Shown: one piece after another, positions 45,770-57,226 of the stretch
Layout of the letters: each line of letters starts with the position of its first letter
How positions within the stretch are numbered: the stretch's first letter is position 1
From: Lasioglossum baleicum
Lineage: Eukaryota > Arthropoda > Insecta > Hymenoptera > Halictidae
Assembly (NCBI RefSeq): GCF_051020765.1
Contig: NC_134946.1
Location: 6,189,239-6,253,238 of the forward strand
DNA: 64,000 nucleotides
Direction: 5' to 3'
Program-made: the position numbers and the translations under genes
Notes under the pieces: generated by a model
Told to the model about the DNA's origin: nothing
The model's input: the letters and a program-made list of their open reading frames with translations, nothing else
The model's database searches: none

Positions 45770-47724
45770 GAAAGATGAGATAAATCATATCCCCTCACTT
45801 AAATAGTGAAAATTAGTTTTATTGCAATGTGCTTGTGCCTGAGGCGAGTTCGAGCCAGCGTATTTTCAACGAAACAATTAATTAACTTTTCCATATCGAA
45901 TGCAGCATTTAAAGTTGGTTTAAAATCCTATTCAAATTTTCCAGATAAATCTACAACCCAGTTTTTGAAAACCGGCACAAGCCCTACTCACCCCATTCAA
46001 GTTCTTCTGTTAGAATGCACGTACGCAGACAAACAAAACTGATTTCGACCAAACAAAATTGTTAGAAAGCGACAGCTATTCCCAGTGAAAACTCGTCTAC
46101 GCGAAACGGTAATTCCATATGCACAGTGCTAATGGAAACCGAGTACTCGACGCGAACGTTCCGATAACGAAGTCACGGATCGAAACACAACAAAACGAAA
46201 GAAAATAGAAAAACAGTTAGTCCACACTTCCGGCCAAGCGTTACGAACAGAGTTGTCTGTTTAGGCTTGCACGGTATGCCCATTGACATCCGACAGAAAT
46301 AATACTGCTGTAAATATGAGAACGGTTCGTTAGAACAGTTATTTAGTGCGGATTAACCGGGGAGCGGGGAGAACGCAGCGAACAGAGATCGGCGGCACGG
46401 CAGAAGAGGAAAATAAGCGGGGAAAGAGAGGCTGTGTTTGTAGTAGGGACAAACAATAAAATACACATATCGACAGTCTTCGGTTGCATGGAACAGTAGG
46501 TCGTGGCGAGGAGGGTTGCGGGGCAGGTGGTGGAGCGAAACAAAAAAAAAAAGCGATTCCCCAGGCAGCGGAGCGTTCGCTCGTGTTTTTCGGAGTCAGT
46601 CTCGTTAGAAGGCCATTTTTATCGACAACGGGGGATTTTTACAGTCGCGGTCGCGCGAGCCAACATTTCGAGCGTGGCGCTGCGCTGGTCTCGTTTTAAC
46701 GTAGCAGCTCCCGACGGGGTAGGATCCGTGCGCCCGGCTTCATTGCCGGAATTACATTTCGTTACGTGCTCCGCGTGCCCTTTTTCGACGCTCCGTAAAC
46801 GTAATACGTGTCGCTATCTACTTCCACGCACCGACATTATACCGCCCACGTGTCCCGAGACGTGCCCCACCGCGCCACTGCGGAAAAGAACACATCGCCA
46901 CGCGAATAAACTTGCTTTTTGTGTTTGCATTGTTTTCGCGGTCCAATCGCGCCTACGTCTAATAACGTTTGGACTGGGTGTAATATTCTACATTGCTGGC
47001 CAAAGTTATGCGTTCACTTCGTTTTTGGCTCGTTTATTGTCGTGGTTAGAACCGGGGACTTGAAATGGAGGGTTCTCGTGTAACGATCGAGAAAACAAAT
47101 GATTTTTAAGAATTTTTTTTAGAACATTACAGTAAATCCTCTAATTGTAAGTCGCAAGAAGGTCGTGCACGGTGAATGAAAAAACAACTGATTCTTTTTA
47201 TGAAACTTTCACCAATATATTCATGGCATTTTTCTGATTAAAATAATACCAAACACGATATAATTGCAACTGTATTCAGTGGCTTAATTGACGATGAAAG
47301 TTTCGGGCGCAAGGAAGGACAGCGTATGGAAAAGAAAGAGACGCGGAGAGTCGGCCGCGCGCGTTTTCTCTTTGCACGCGTTGTTATTCTCTACGTTCGG
47401 CTCGGTCTTTGAAGCTCAAAAAAGTAGTGTCTGGCAACGAATTTTGCAAACGAACCTCCCCGAGGCTTTCGCGACTATAGAGGATTTACTGTATTAGGAT
47501 TTATGAAATTAAAAATTCTAGAACAATGAAAAGAATTTAAAGAATTGTTGATACTCGAAGAGTGAGCACAGTTTTCGAAGATGTATCGCATACTATCCCA
47601 AAGTCTTGATAATAGTAGGATCGTTGTAGTAAGACGGATATAGGACTCGATGTAACGTTTGTAAGAAGACAGATTCGAGACTGACTGAAGACTACTGTTA
47701 TTGAAGATTTGTTGTGAAGACTGA
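45770..47724. other. Non-coding, with a CpG-rich island at 46330-47070
   Basis: The island holds a 186-codon plus frame (46503-47063) with no domain and no supporting splice or homology signal; base composition alone can explain it. The AT-rich rest shows nothing. Confidence 0.4.
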
Positions 47725-47921
47725 AGACTCTCTCGTGGAGTTTCCCGATAAAAAGTTTCACCGCTCAAGTTACAAAAACAAATGAAGAAAGTTGGTATAT
47801 CGATTCGGGAGTTACGGATCATATCACCCGAAACAAAAAATGGCTCCACGGTTTCAAAGGGGATCGTGAACAGACGATATCCGTTGCGGATACACACGAT
47901 CCTCCATACGAGAGGAAGTGA
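47725..47921 (+). pseudogene. copia protease fragment
   Basis: The frame contains WYIDSGVTDHITRNKKW, the aspartic protease active-site region of copia polyproteins (usual form DSGAS/T-x-H-M). The glycine-adjacent alanine is valine here. It ends at a stop 40 codons later. Confidence 0.8.
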
Positions 47922-48198
47922 GGATGCGAGCACAAAATTTAAAGGTTAGTCACAACTTTAATAAAGTTTTATAATCACCTTTAATAAGAGAAAACGTGAA
48001 ATATACATCAAAAAGATAATTATAGGATCGCCAGACATCTAGAACCTGCCGGCTCCAATAAAAGAAAAGTGCTTAGTTGAACATACATTTAATAAATGTC
48101 TATCTTTTGCAATCATTAAATTATCTATAGTCATTCGAATGGCAGAAGTGTGACGTACGTAACTTCGAACAAGAATGACAATAGAGGTTGATTATAAT

Positions 48199-48391
48199 TA
48201 GACTGTGGATCTTTATACGAAATAAACATTTTTTGTCAATTATAAGACACAAAAGCCATTAAAAAATTTTTTCTGTCTTCAAAAATTTTAATAAATCGAT
48301 AGTAATATATATTCTTAGATTGTCTTAATGTTTTTACCGTTTTAAATTATGTGCACCTACTTTGGTAGAAATGCATAAAATTCACAGTCTA
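48199..48391 (+). mobile_element. hAT-type MITE, 193 bp, inside the copia remnant
   Basis: TAGACTGTGGATCTTTATAC to GCATAAAATTCACAGTCTA. The flanks attataat (48191-48198) and attatact (48392-48399) agree at 7 of 8. It inserted between the copia protease and integrase remnants. Confidence 0.85.
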
Positions 48392-48668
48392 ATTATACTA
48401 ATTCAGAAACGGTGAACAAATAAAAGCGTCATTCACAGTCGTCCAAAAGAACGAAACGCAAGCTTTTACATGTTACCTAATTAATAATCCTAACCGGTTA
48501 TTGATAACTACTCAGCAATAATTGTTTAGATATTTTCTAAAACGTAAAAGTCAAACGAAGGGTTTTAGAAAATTCAAAGTTTGGATGGAAAATGGAAAAT
48601 GATCAAAATAATAGTGAGATGTGAGAACTTAAAATGAAACAAAATTTATAAATTGTCGAATAGAATAG

Positions 48669-49073
48669 TGTATTAAAATTAACGGGGTATTCGCCACCAG
48701 ACCACAATACACCTACACCTCTGAACAAAATGGAATAGCGAAAAAGGCAAATCGAGCGGTTGTCGAAAAAACACGCTGCATGTTAAATGATAGCGAACTC
48801 AATCTCAGATTCTGGGAGGAAGCTATCACAACAGCTATCTACTTGAAGAATCGTCCGCCCACTAAAAGAGTCGGAGAAAGAATACCATACGAAGTCTGGT
48901 CTGGAAAGAAAGTGGATTTAAGACACTTCCTAGTGTTTGGTTGTAAGCCCTTCGCACACCTTCCCAAGTATAAACGTGGAAAATTTGATCCGCAAGGAAA
49001 AGAGTGCATCCTCATAGGATATTGCCTGGATTTAAAAGGGTACAGATTGGTCGATATAAGGAATCCAACGTAA
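48669..49073 (+). pseudogene. copia integrase, C-terminal part
   Basis: The open frame reads YTSEQNGIAKKANRAVVEK, then FWEEAITTAIYLKNRPPTK, VFGCKPFAHLPKYKRGKFD and CILIGYCLDLKGYRL. This is the usual order at the end of the copia integrase core and the GKK-type domain. The catalytic glutamate region (EQNG) is present; the two upstream catalytic aspartates are gone. A TAA ends the frame where the family continues; in-frame codons after the stop (KARDATFIED) still match. Confidence 0.9.
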
Positions 49074-49504
49074 ATTCTAAAAGCACGCGATGCGACCTTT
49101 ATCGAAGATCAATTTAAAGCTGAAACAATTGCACTGAAACAGAAGGAAGTAGCTAAACAAAATAATTTTGTTTTTCACGGTGTATTCCATGGTATATATC
49201 TGTACATTTCGACCGGGTAACTTTTCAATCATGTCAATTATGAAGATGTAATTTTTAAAATTGTGATGACGAAAATTTTACCGCAAGCAATGTTAAAGTT
49301 TATACCAGTATGGATACTACAATACAAAGTAGTGAAGGAGTTAGTCGTTGAAATGAATTAATTATTTCTTAATTAAGAATAAAATGGAAAGTATCTAAAA
49401 GGCGATAGTGGACTCCAATAACGAATTAACTCATCGCCGTAATGGACCATCAGGTTTCTAATTTCTTTGGCTAGACGATTGCAGATGGAAATAGACTATT
49501 CACG

Positions 49505-49690
49505 TCTCCAGGACTTTCCCCAACGGTGAACTTAATGAAGAAATTTATATAGAACGGCCGGAAGGGGACATCAAGGTCTGTCGATTCGAAGCGAGCAGTA
49601 CATGGCCTGAAGGAACTTTTAAAAATTTGGCACGACAAAGTGCACTTGCAATTAGTACTCTCGAAATTAGAATTAAAAATTTGAAATTAA
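49505..49690 (+). pseudogene. copia reverse transcriptase fragment, frameshifted
   Basis: ELNEEIYIERPEG, then KVCR, then after a one-base shift AVHGLKELLKIWHDKVHLQL. This follows the copia RT motif order (NG-x-L-x-E-x-IYM-x-QPEG ... LYGLKQ-x-x-R-x-W). The YVDD catalytic segment is not recognisable. Confidence 0.8.
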
Positions 49691-49779
49691 ATGAGTTAAC
49701 TACAGAGGCAGTTGATCTCTAAATTTGCTGGAAAGGATTTTAATCCACGTTAGGGACAAGAGTTTGTAAAATGAAAATA

Positions 49780-49935
49780 GAATTTATGTAGACCAAAGTA
49801 ATTATCTGCGCAGTAAAATTGTTGTGGAATAATTGTATTCCTGGAAACACGCCATAGAGCTGGAAATGAGAAACAAATCAAAAATCAACCATATCAGGAA
49901 TTAATAGTACTTAATAATAGCCGTCACCGAGTATT
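49780..49935 (+). pseudogene. copia RNase H-proximal fragment
   Basis: Codons give VDQSNYLRS near 49787 and NQPYQELI then AVT in another frame near 49888-49930, matching the copia stretch where PYREL/I-GSL-x-YLA-x-T-RPD is usual. Several stops and shifts. Weak but in the expected place. Confidence 0.55.
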
Positions 49936-51117
49936 GAATTTTTATACTTGCATTATCATGTTTAATACTCGATCATCTGCTCTTTATTCTCCTTATTTTC
50001 TGAATATTAGAATATCAGTTTCATTATTATCTAAATATTCAAAATACCGTGAAACTTTCCAATTAATTTCGTTATTCGCATCTAATGTTGTCTATCTGTA
50101 TAAAACGCATGATAAATGAAATGATAATAAATTTAATTATAACTTGAATATAAAAATTTCGATGTTTACCTACTTTATAGTTGTGCACCACGGATGAACG
50201 TTTAAATTGAAAAATTATCGAAAAAATGTTGATATACTATGCAGTCGAATTCTTGATTAAAACGAACACAACTTCGCTAATTAAGCCAGTCCTCTAATTG
50301 CAATAGTTTCGAAGATACTCGACCAAATATAGTCCTCACCCCACACTGCGAGGACTGTTTTCATCGCTTCAACGCGAACGATAGTCGCTGAAAAAGAAGT
50401 GTCGAATATTTTTGCAAGAACTACATCTTCGAAAGTGACATTAAGAAACGGAGATGTCATTTCAATATTGTTCCCTTGAAAGATTAAAAATCAAAACGAC
50501 AAGCTGAAAATTCCTCGAAAAATCAGGATACTCGTGCGAGTATGTGTCTACCGAAATGTCTTATCATCAACAGTTCGCGACATCGAGCAATGCGAATGCA
50601 GAACAGGTGACGTTTCGTGGTTTCGCGTATTGCCATCGCCGTCGATCACAGGAAATTTTCTTGATCCGTCGCGTGCATTCGACATTGCTGTGAACGCAAT
50701 CGTTCACACCGAGTACGTCGACGGAAACTTGGCGCAACAATCGATGGAAAGCCCGAGATTGCTGGGAGGGAAAATTGTTGAGAGGCTTCGCGACGGTTTC
50801 CACGAGGTATGTGCCCGCGCGTGTACCTGAAAGCGAAATTCCGTTGGCAACCGCCGGAATCGCGACACTTCGAGAACGTCACCTTTGCGCGTTCAATTAT
50901 AACGCCATAAGATACGTCTTTACCGCCGACTATGCGTCAATGCGGTCTTTATCGCGGTTTCGAAGATACGCGTTTCACATACACCGCGGTGCATAGCTAT
51001 ACCGCCACCCCTGTCTTTCAAATTTTCGAGCAATAATTCCGGAAGACCGAGTGCACGATATGAGATAGCATGATGAATAACGAAATTCACGTATAAATAC
51101 TAGTGATGTTGTCTGCA
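49936..51117. other. Non-coding, with a CpG-rich island at 50520-51010
   Basis: The island holds a 98-codon plus frame (50534-50830) in which GAG/GTATGT at about 50806 could be a splice donor, and overlapping minus frames. No domain is recognised, so no exon is claimed. Confidence 0.35.
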
Positions 51118-51119
51118 TA

Positions 51120-51955
51120 CAGTTAGGAGCATAACTGATCGCTAGACTGCGGATCTTTCTGCAAAATAAAAATGTTTTGCATTGATTCTAGGAAGCAGGA
51201 ATAACATAAAAGTTGATTTTATCCCTGAACGACTTTTTTGTTACAGTAAAAAACAATATTACAACATCCTTCAATTATTTAAATCTTTTACTGTTTTATA
51301 TTTTACCCAACCAATTTTTTCATAAACTCATAAAGGTCTGGAGCCTACTGATCACACACACTTGAAATCTGAATAACTTTATTATGACTGGACCAAACGA
51401 CTTCAATTTCTCTGTAAGACTAGAAGTTTAGTAGATGACGTTTATAAAATATGTTTTTTAAAAATTTAATTTTTACAACTTTTTTAGCTGGGCCAATAAC
51501 GAAAATTTAAAAGATGTGTTTGGTCAACTCGTATAAATTATATACGTTCGGAAAATTTCATTGAAATTGGTTAATCGATTTACGAGTCATAAACGATCAA
51601 AAGTGGCAAGAATTGCAATTTTTCATGATTTCGGCCTTTTTACCACTTTTGATCATTTATAACTCGTAAACCAATTTAACCAATTTCAATGAAATTTTCA
51701 GGACGTATATAATTTATACGAGTTAACCGAACACATCTGTTAAATTTTCGTTATGGGCCCAGCTAAAAAAGTTGTGAAAATTAATTTTTACTATGTTTTT
51801 CACAATTCCCACCAAATGCATTTTTCAACATATTTTTTAGACGTCATTTACTCAACTAATTCTTCTAGCCTTACAGGGAAATTAAAGTCTTATGGTCGAT
51901 TCACGAAAAAATTATTTTGATTTAAAGTGTCTGTGATCAATTATGCTCCTAACTG
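51120..51955. mobile_element. Tc1/mariner-type palindromic MITE, family P2, complete but split
   Basis: The ends CAGTTAGGAGCATAACTGAT and ATCAATTATGCTCCTAACTG are inverted, with TA at 51118-51119 and 51956-51957. Without the nested hAT MITE (51143-51347) it is about 620 bp with arms of nearly 300 bp, for example GGGCCAATAACGAAAATTTA with TAAATTTTCGTTATGGGCCC. No coding capacity. Confidence 0.9.
51143..51347 (+). mobile_element. hAT-type MITE, type A, 205 bp, nested in P2
   Basis: TAGACTGCGGATCTTTCTGC to CATAAAGGTCTGGAGCCTA. The target copies ctgatcgc (51135-51142) and ctgatcac (51348-51355) agree at 7 of 8. The uninterrupted target is seen at 9694-9710 (CTGATCACCC), confirming the insertion. 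Confidence 0.9.
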
Positions 51956-51957
51956 TA

Positions 51958-52645
51958 TACAGGGTGTTCGGGGTGAATTGGCCAGCGTTTCTTTTGTAAA
52001 CAGTAACTATCTAAAAAAAAAATAGATGTGAAACAAGTTACGGTATGTAAATTTTGTACATTTACATTATTTTTGGAAAGCGAAGATCAATTTTTTTTAA
52101 TGCTATATGTCTATGAATGCCATACTTAAAAAGACAACTTGTTTAATATTGGATCATACGATTTGAACCGTTTTGAGAAGTTAGAACAATTGGTTTGCTA
52201 CACAACGTGAATAAAATTATTGACAGAAATTGCAAGTTGTCGGAATTGCAGAGAAAATAGTAAAAGTTGTATTTTGCAACTTTTTCTACAGTGAGCTTAC
52301 ATGGACAATTTAGAAAAGACATTTCGGTCAACGTTGAATGCGCAACAAACGGTTTAAGATGGTAGAAATTGCAGTTTTTCTAACTGCAATAAATCTATGG
52401 ATTTCGATGAAACTTTTACAATACATATAATTTACACAGATCTATGAAACGAATTGTTTAAATTTTCAATATAGGCCCACATAAAAAAGTTGTAAAATGC
52501 AACCTTCAGTATTCTCTCTACAATCCTGACCAATTGCAATTTTTGAAACAATATTTTTTCACATTCTGCAGTAAACCAGTTGCTCTAGCTTCCCAAAAAA
52601 GTTCAAATCGTACAGTCCAATATTTAAAAAATTATCGTAATAAGA
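51958..52645. mobile_element. Palindromic MITE, family P3
   Basis: The left arm (CATACGATTTGAACCGTTTT, CAAGTTGTCGGAATTGCAG, GTAAAAGTTGTATTTTGCAA) is inverted in the right arm (AAAAAAGTTCAAATCGTACA; ACAATCCTGACCAATTGCAA; GTTGTAAAATGCAACCTTCA). ACAGGGTGTTCGGGGTGAAT at the left edge may be its terminus. It abuts the P2 element directly. Related to 40690-41700. Confidence 0.75.
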
Positions 52646-53603
52646 GAAATATGTAGATGAAGATATTTCAGATGGACAGAGTTCGTCGGACACACAGTAC
52701 CATTCTTGCAGTCCGCGTCGGTCATTTGTGGGTAACATAATCATTCAGCTGCCTTAAAAAACTAATTTTGTTCATAATCAAAGAGCTTAAGTGAAGTGAT
52801 TCCTGTGATAATCTTTATTCTGCAGTTTTTACTGCAACCACTAAATTTCTTTTGACTTTGTGGAAAATTTGATTTGTCGCGCGACAAATGAAAAAAAAAA
52901 AGATAAATGTAAAATCACTTTGCGAAATTTCCAAGCGAACTCGATGTTAACCATTCTTCTATGGCAATGTATCGAGAGCTCGGCGAGTAAAGTAAGGGTC
53001 GATGTTCGGAGCGAGTAGAATACGATTCATCTTCCCTTAATCGCATCGCGGTAACGAATCGGGCCACAAAGAGAGAGACGGTTTAATTTACGCGCGCAAG
53101 CGGATTCATCTGAGAGAGTCGCGGGAGCCGGAAACCCCATCCGCGAATGATACCCGCGACTGAAACTTCGAGCTCGTTGAAAAATTTACAACACGCCGTG
53201 AGCTATTGGCGTCGGTTTGACTAGAAGAGGGGAACGGGCTGGATCAGGTGGGGATAGGATGAGCTTTTCACGGGGAAACGTTATCCACCCCCTTTTCTTC
53301 CTGCGCTTTGATCCCGTAATCAGTCCTTTGTTCTCGAGCCACTCGGATACGTTTCCCTTGTAAATGAGTCGGTGATTCGAGCGTTCCTTTTATTAAGCAT
53401 GCAAATATGAAATCGCGGGGGCATCGCTACGCGCGCGATTCCACTTTGTCAGCTCGAATACGGCGACGATGGGGTCGCACTGCGTCGCGACGACGGGATT
53501 AACCCTCTTGCGGGTATCCGCATTACCCTCGAATACCGCTGCTTCGAGGAAAATTCAGCCGGGAAAGTTCCTTGCTTGCTCTAGGCTACCGATGCACCGG
53601 GCC
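52646..53603. other. Non-coding, CpG-rich from 52960
   Basis: 52960-53600 is GC- and CpG-rich and leads into the duplicated segment. No exon or terminus is recognised. Confidence 0.4.
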
Positions 53604-53768
53604 GCGGCCTCAAATTTACACAACGTCGCGAACTTTTACGAAAATCCGTAAGCGAAAGTTCGCCAACCTGCGATGCAAACGCGCCCGAGCTCTTTGTTAA
53701 TTCTTTGCGAGGCGAAGTCGGTGGATGCACGAGCCGCGGATCATGTTGTAGAGGGTAACAATTTTACA
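53604..53768 (+). repeat. Duplicated GC-rich segment, copy 1
   Basis: GCGGCCTCAAATTTACACAA through GGGTAACAATTTTA matches 55077-55234 in the same orientation, with small gaps and substitutions. The best conserved core is GAGCTCTTTGTTAATTCTTT, which joins a CTTTGTT (Sox-type) and a TTAATT (homeodomain-type) word. Neither copy has transposon ends. Confidence 0.75.
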
Positions 53769-55076
53769 TTGGAGAAAAGTTTCTGAAAGGTGATAACGAA
53801 TTCCAGTGACGACTTGACTCGTCATCCTAATCGCACGTTCTCACGAAACAAGTTTAACGCGTCATTTGCGCTCCAGCCTAGTGACTCATATAGTGCACCA
53901 ACAATTTCAGCACTATATTAGTTACAAGTGTACAATATTTTATAAAAAGTGTACAATACAATATTTTCATATATATGTGATAAAAAAAAATACGGTTGCT
54001 GCAATAAAACAAAATATTTATTCCTTAGCTACATTGTATAAAACAAGTTCAAGTTTATAAATCTTCAACGAAATGAAAATTTTATGTTTTGTAATGTTTT
54101 ATTATCGACGACAACGTAGTGCAATGGGTTAATTAACACGTTCCGTGCCGAGCCGTTTTCGCTCAACAATTAAACAAACTTATGTGCTTTGTCCTGTACT
54201 GCATTTTTTGTAATGCCTCATTCTTTTGATGGAAATATATTCTACAGTGTTAAACTTGTTATACAATATATGCTTTTAGCACATTAAATAAATATGTGAG
54301 CGCCATTTTGATAGGGTACACACGTTATAATACTTATAGAATGTTTTATGATTTGTGTGAAATTTTTGCTGATCCCGTATTTACAAAAAGAATTGACCAC
54401 AACACCATTCAGTTTTGCTGTGAATAAATGTAGGTACAAGTGTTTGGTTATTTATAAAGCAATGTCAAAACAGCAACTTACTTTGAAAATATTATAGAAT
54501 ACTTTGTAAAACGACCTTTGTTATTAATTAGAGTTAATAATCTACTTTCAATGATCGTGTTTATAATTGATTATTAGATTGCGGATTTTATACGTTTAGG
54601 GCAAAAATGAGTGGTTGCCATTTAAAAAACAGTGAAAAAGTTAGAATGATCTAATAACGCCAATCTAGTGTTTTCAGCTTTTTAAGATGATTAAAATGAG
54701 AATTGAAACGTCTATCTGGCTCTAGTCTCTTGCAAATGATACAGACAATTTTTATTCTGCATGAAAAAAATTCGCGGTCTATTTATTATACATAGTTCTA
54801 ATGCCAAAGTCACAATTTTCCTTTCTAAATTCAATAACTTCCCGAAAAAACAATCATACAAGGATCGTAGCGAAATTCGCATTAAAGATGAAATCGATCG
54901 ATCGATCATATTAGGAGTTAACAAGATCTCGTAATTATTTATCTGTTTTTACTAGGCCGGACATGCCTTATGCTAGTAGTTATGTTAGTAAATGTACCGA
55001 CATGGGTTCGCGTTCGCAGCTAAGAGAATTTTAAGGTGTCTAAATGGCAGAGGATTTTCATTTTCGACTTGGTATA
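53769..55076. other. AT-rich spacer between duplicated segments
   Basis: Includes a hAT MITE at 54575. TTAACACGTTCCGTGCCG at 54133-54150 resembles a TTAA-type element end without a partner. Nothing else was recognised. Confidence 0.4.
54575..54781 (+). mobile_element. hAT-type MITE, 207 bp
   Basis: TAGATTGCGGATTTTATACG to AAAATTCGCGGTCTA. The flanks ttgattat (54567-54574) and tttattat (54782-54789) agree at 7 of 8. Confidence 0.85.
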
Positions 55077-55234
55077 GCGGCCTAAAATTTACTCAACGCC
55101 GTGAACTTTTAGGGAAACCCGCAGCGGAAGTTCGCCACCCCGCGATGTAAACGCGGCCGAGCTCTTTGTTAATTCTTTGGTCGGCGAGGTCGTCGGATGC
55201 ACGAGTCGGATGATGTTAAAGGGTAACAATTTTA
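55077..55234 (+). repeat. Duplicated GC-rich segment, copy 2
   Basis: Second copy of 53604-53768: GCGGCCTAAAATTTACTCAA ... GAGCTCTTTGTTAATTCTTT ... GGATGCACGAGTCGGATGAT ... GGGTAACAATTTTA. It lies about 1.47 kb from the first, in direct orientation. Confidence 0.75.
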
Positions 55235-56132
55235 GATAGAAATCTGAGCGGGCGGAGAGCGTTTCGGGTTACTTAAATTTAGATCGCCGACGAAAGATAC
55301 CGGTCGGAAGCGTTACGGCCGAGATACCGAGGCACCGAAAAAGGAAAAGAAGGATTAATAAATTGTTCTTTGTGCTTGGTTACTTGCGGCTTCCTCCGTG
55401 GAGGTAGTTCTTCTTGGATTTAATATTCGAAGGGAGCGAAACGATATCGGAATAATGGAGGTGGTGACCATTACTTTTGGACAATTTTTGTTAGTGACGT
55501 GCTATTGTTATTAGCGGTACTAATTAAACATTGGTTAAACACTACCACCTTATTCGTGGACTACATACTACATACCAATCTATTTATCGCAAACGCGAAT
55601 ACATTCTCATTGGATTGTACAAATTTATTCAGGGCAAAATATTTATTTTTACGTATTATATTTTAATTTCATTGAGAAAAAACACCGCAGTTTTTTCAAG
55701 GTTTAAATAGGGTTTGAAGTGGAATTTTATGAATTCTCCGTAAGAAGACGTGTTAAAATGTGCAAACATTAAGTTGCTATAATTCTTAAACGGTGCAGTG
55801 AATCGAACCCAAACTTTGGTAATTGCAAGAATTATACCTTGTGAAATTCTCAAAAATTTGGTTGCGTTTTTATATACCTCCAGAACATCCTTAATTTCTA
55901 TGTGGCGCGATCAATCGGCCAAGGGGGAACCCCCTAGTAGTGGGGATAGAAAAGTCACATCAATCGCGAGAACACTGTATCCAGTAAATATTGCCTCATA
56001 AAAATGGTAACGCTAAATTCACAGAGATCGTCTGTAATTTTGCGATATAATAGAGATGCCTGGACAAGGAAATTTATTCCATTATTTTCCATAAATGGAT
56101 TTCTACAATTTCGATAATTGGAAAATCTATAA
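55235..56132. other. No recognised feature except a repeat at 55449-55512
   Basis: TAATGGAGGTGGTGACCATT through GTGACGTGCTATTGTTATTA resembles 58641-58702 (TAATGGGGTGGTCACTGTTG ... CATGCTATTGTTAT). The pair is too short to classify. Confidence 0.45.
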
Positions 56133-56162
56133 AACCGGTCATTCGACCGTGGTAGGTTTAGT
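56133..56162. mobile_element. Solo right end of the CACTAAAC piggyBac-like MITE
   Basis: CCGGTCATTCGACCGTGGTA then GGTTTAGTG, followed by TTAA (56163-56166). It matches the inverted left end at 25298. No second end is found nearby. Confidence 0.55.
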
Positions 56163-56166
56163 GTTA

Positions 56167-57222
56167 ACGACAGAAGTTACTTTGACCGGAGGGCAACTGT
56201 ACAGTGTTATTAAATCGTGCAGAAAAGCTATTACCCTAATAGGCTTCAAAGAAGAAGATTACGGGCAGAAATCGTGTGAAATCGAAGCACGCTCGATTCC
56301 CCCGACAACCCCCGTGTGTTTGCGTTTCAGCGTAGACCTCGGGCTGGATCCAGGTGAAGCAAGATAATCCCCGGTGAAAGCCACTTACGGAGTGGTGTAT
56401 GGTACTTTAACTTGTTATTATACAAGTTCTCGTGCCGGCGGTTAAATAAGCCAGCGGCCTGTTGAAAAGGGGACGAAAAACGGGACACGCCTTAGCTCGG
56501 CGCAGCGTGAAGATTTAACGAACGCTTAACGAGCTGTTGGTAACTAAAGAAATAACCTCGACTGTCGAGCTAAGCAATCTAGTTATCATCTCTTCGTACC
56601 CCCGCAAGGGAATAATAATTACAATGGGAAGACCGCGGCTCTCTGGATGGAGGAAACTTCGGCTCCACTCCTGTATTTCTCCATTGTTTATTTTTTCAAA
56701 GTTGGCTTGTTTATATTATTTAGTCAGGGGCCGACCGTTATCTTTATTAAACGGCGGGGAAACGAAGCTAACGATGACACGAGGATCGACTTGAGAAATT
56801 CAGGGAGAAACTTTGTGCTGTGTCAGAGATTTAAAATCTCGACTGAATTGATTTAGCTAGCCTGGAATAGCTTGTTAATTGTTTAATGAGCTGTTCATTA
56901 TATTAAGCTTCATCGAGCCTGTTGCATTTTTCTGGTCTTTTTGGACTCGACACACATTTTCACTTCTTTCGAACTGTCATGATTTTAATTATTCACGAGA
57001 TGGAGAATTTAAGAGACATTTATGAGATCGAGAAAAATGTGAACTATCCAAACTATGTGGCTCAATCTTTTTTTGATATCATTTGAACGAACGAATATTT
57101 TCTATTGATAATTTCTTAATGCAAATTATGCACCGAAATAACCGATATAATAAATTTTCAATTTATTTTCATACATTTTAAATATTTTATTACATTTTAT
57201 AATTCATCTTTCTAACAGTTTA
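56167..57222. other. Non-coding, GC-richer at 56200-56800
   Basis: Frames of 69-90 codons have no recognisable domain. No terminus or repeat boundary was recognised. Confidence 0.4.
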
Positions 57223-57226
57223 TTAA

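Larger units (their letters stand above)
47725..49935 (+). mobile_element. Degenerate Ty1/copia retrotransposon (internal part of pol)
   Basis: Protease, integrase C-terminal, reverse transcriptase and start-of-RNase-H fragments lie in the pol order of copia elements on the plus strand. They are separated by deletions, stops and a later hAT MITE (48199-48391). A full copia pol is about 4 kb; about 1 kb of recognisable codons remain. I see no LTRs, primer-binding site or target duplication. Confidence 0.85.

Noticed and set aside
46503..47063. 186-codon plus frame, the longest in the window
   Set aside because: It lies in a CpG-rich island where stops are rare, has no domain or motif, and mixes low-complexity basic stretches; nothing supports translation.
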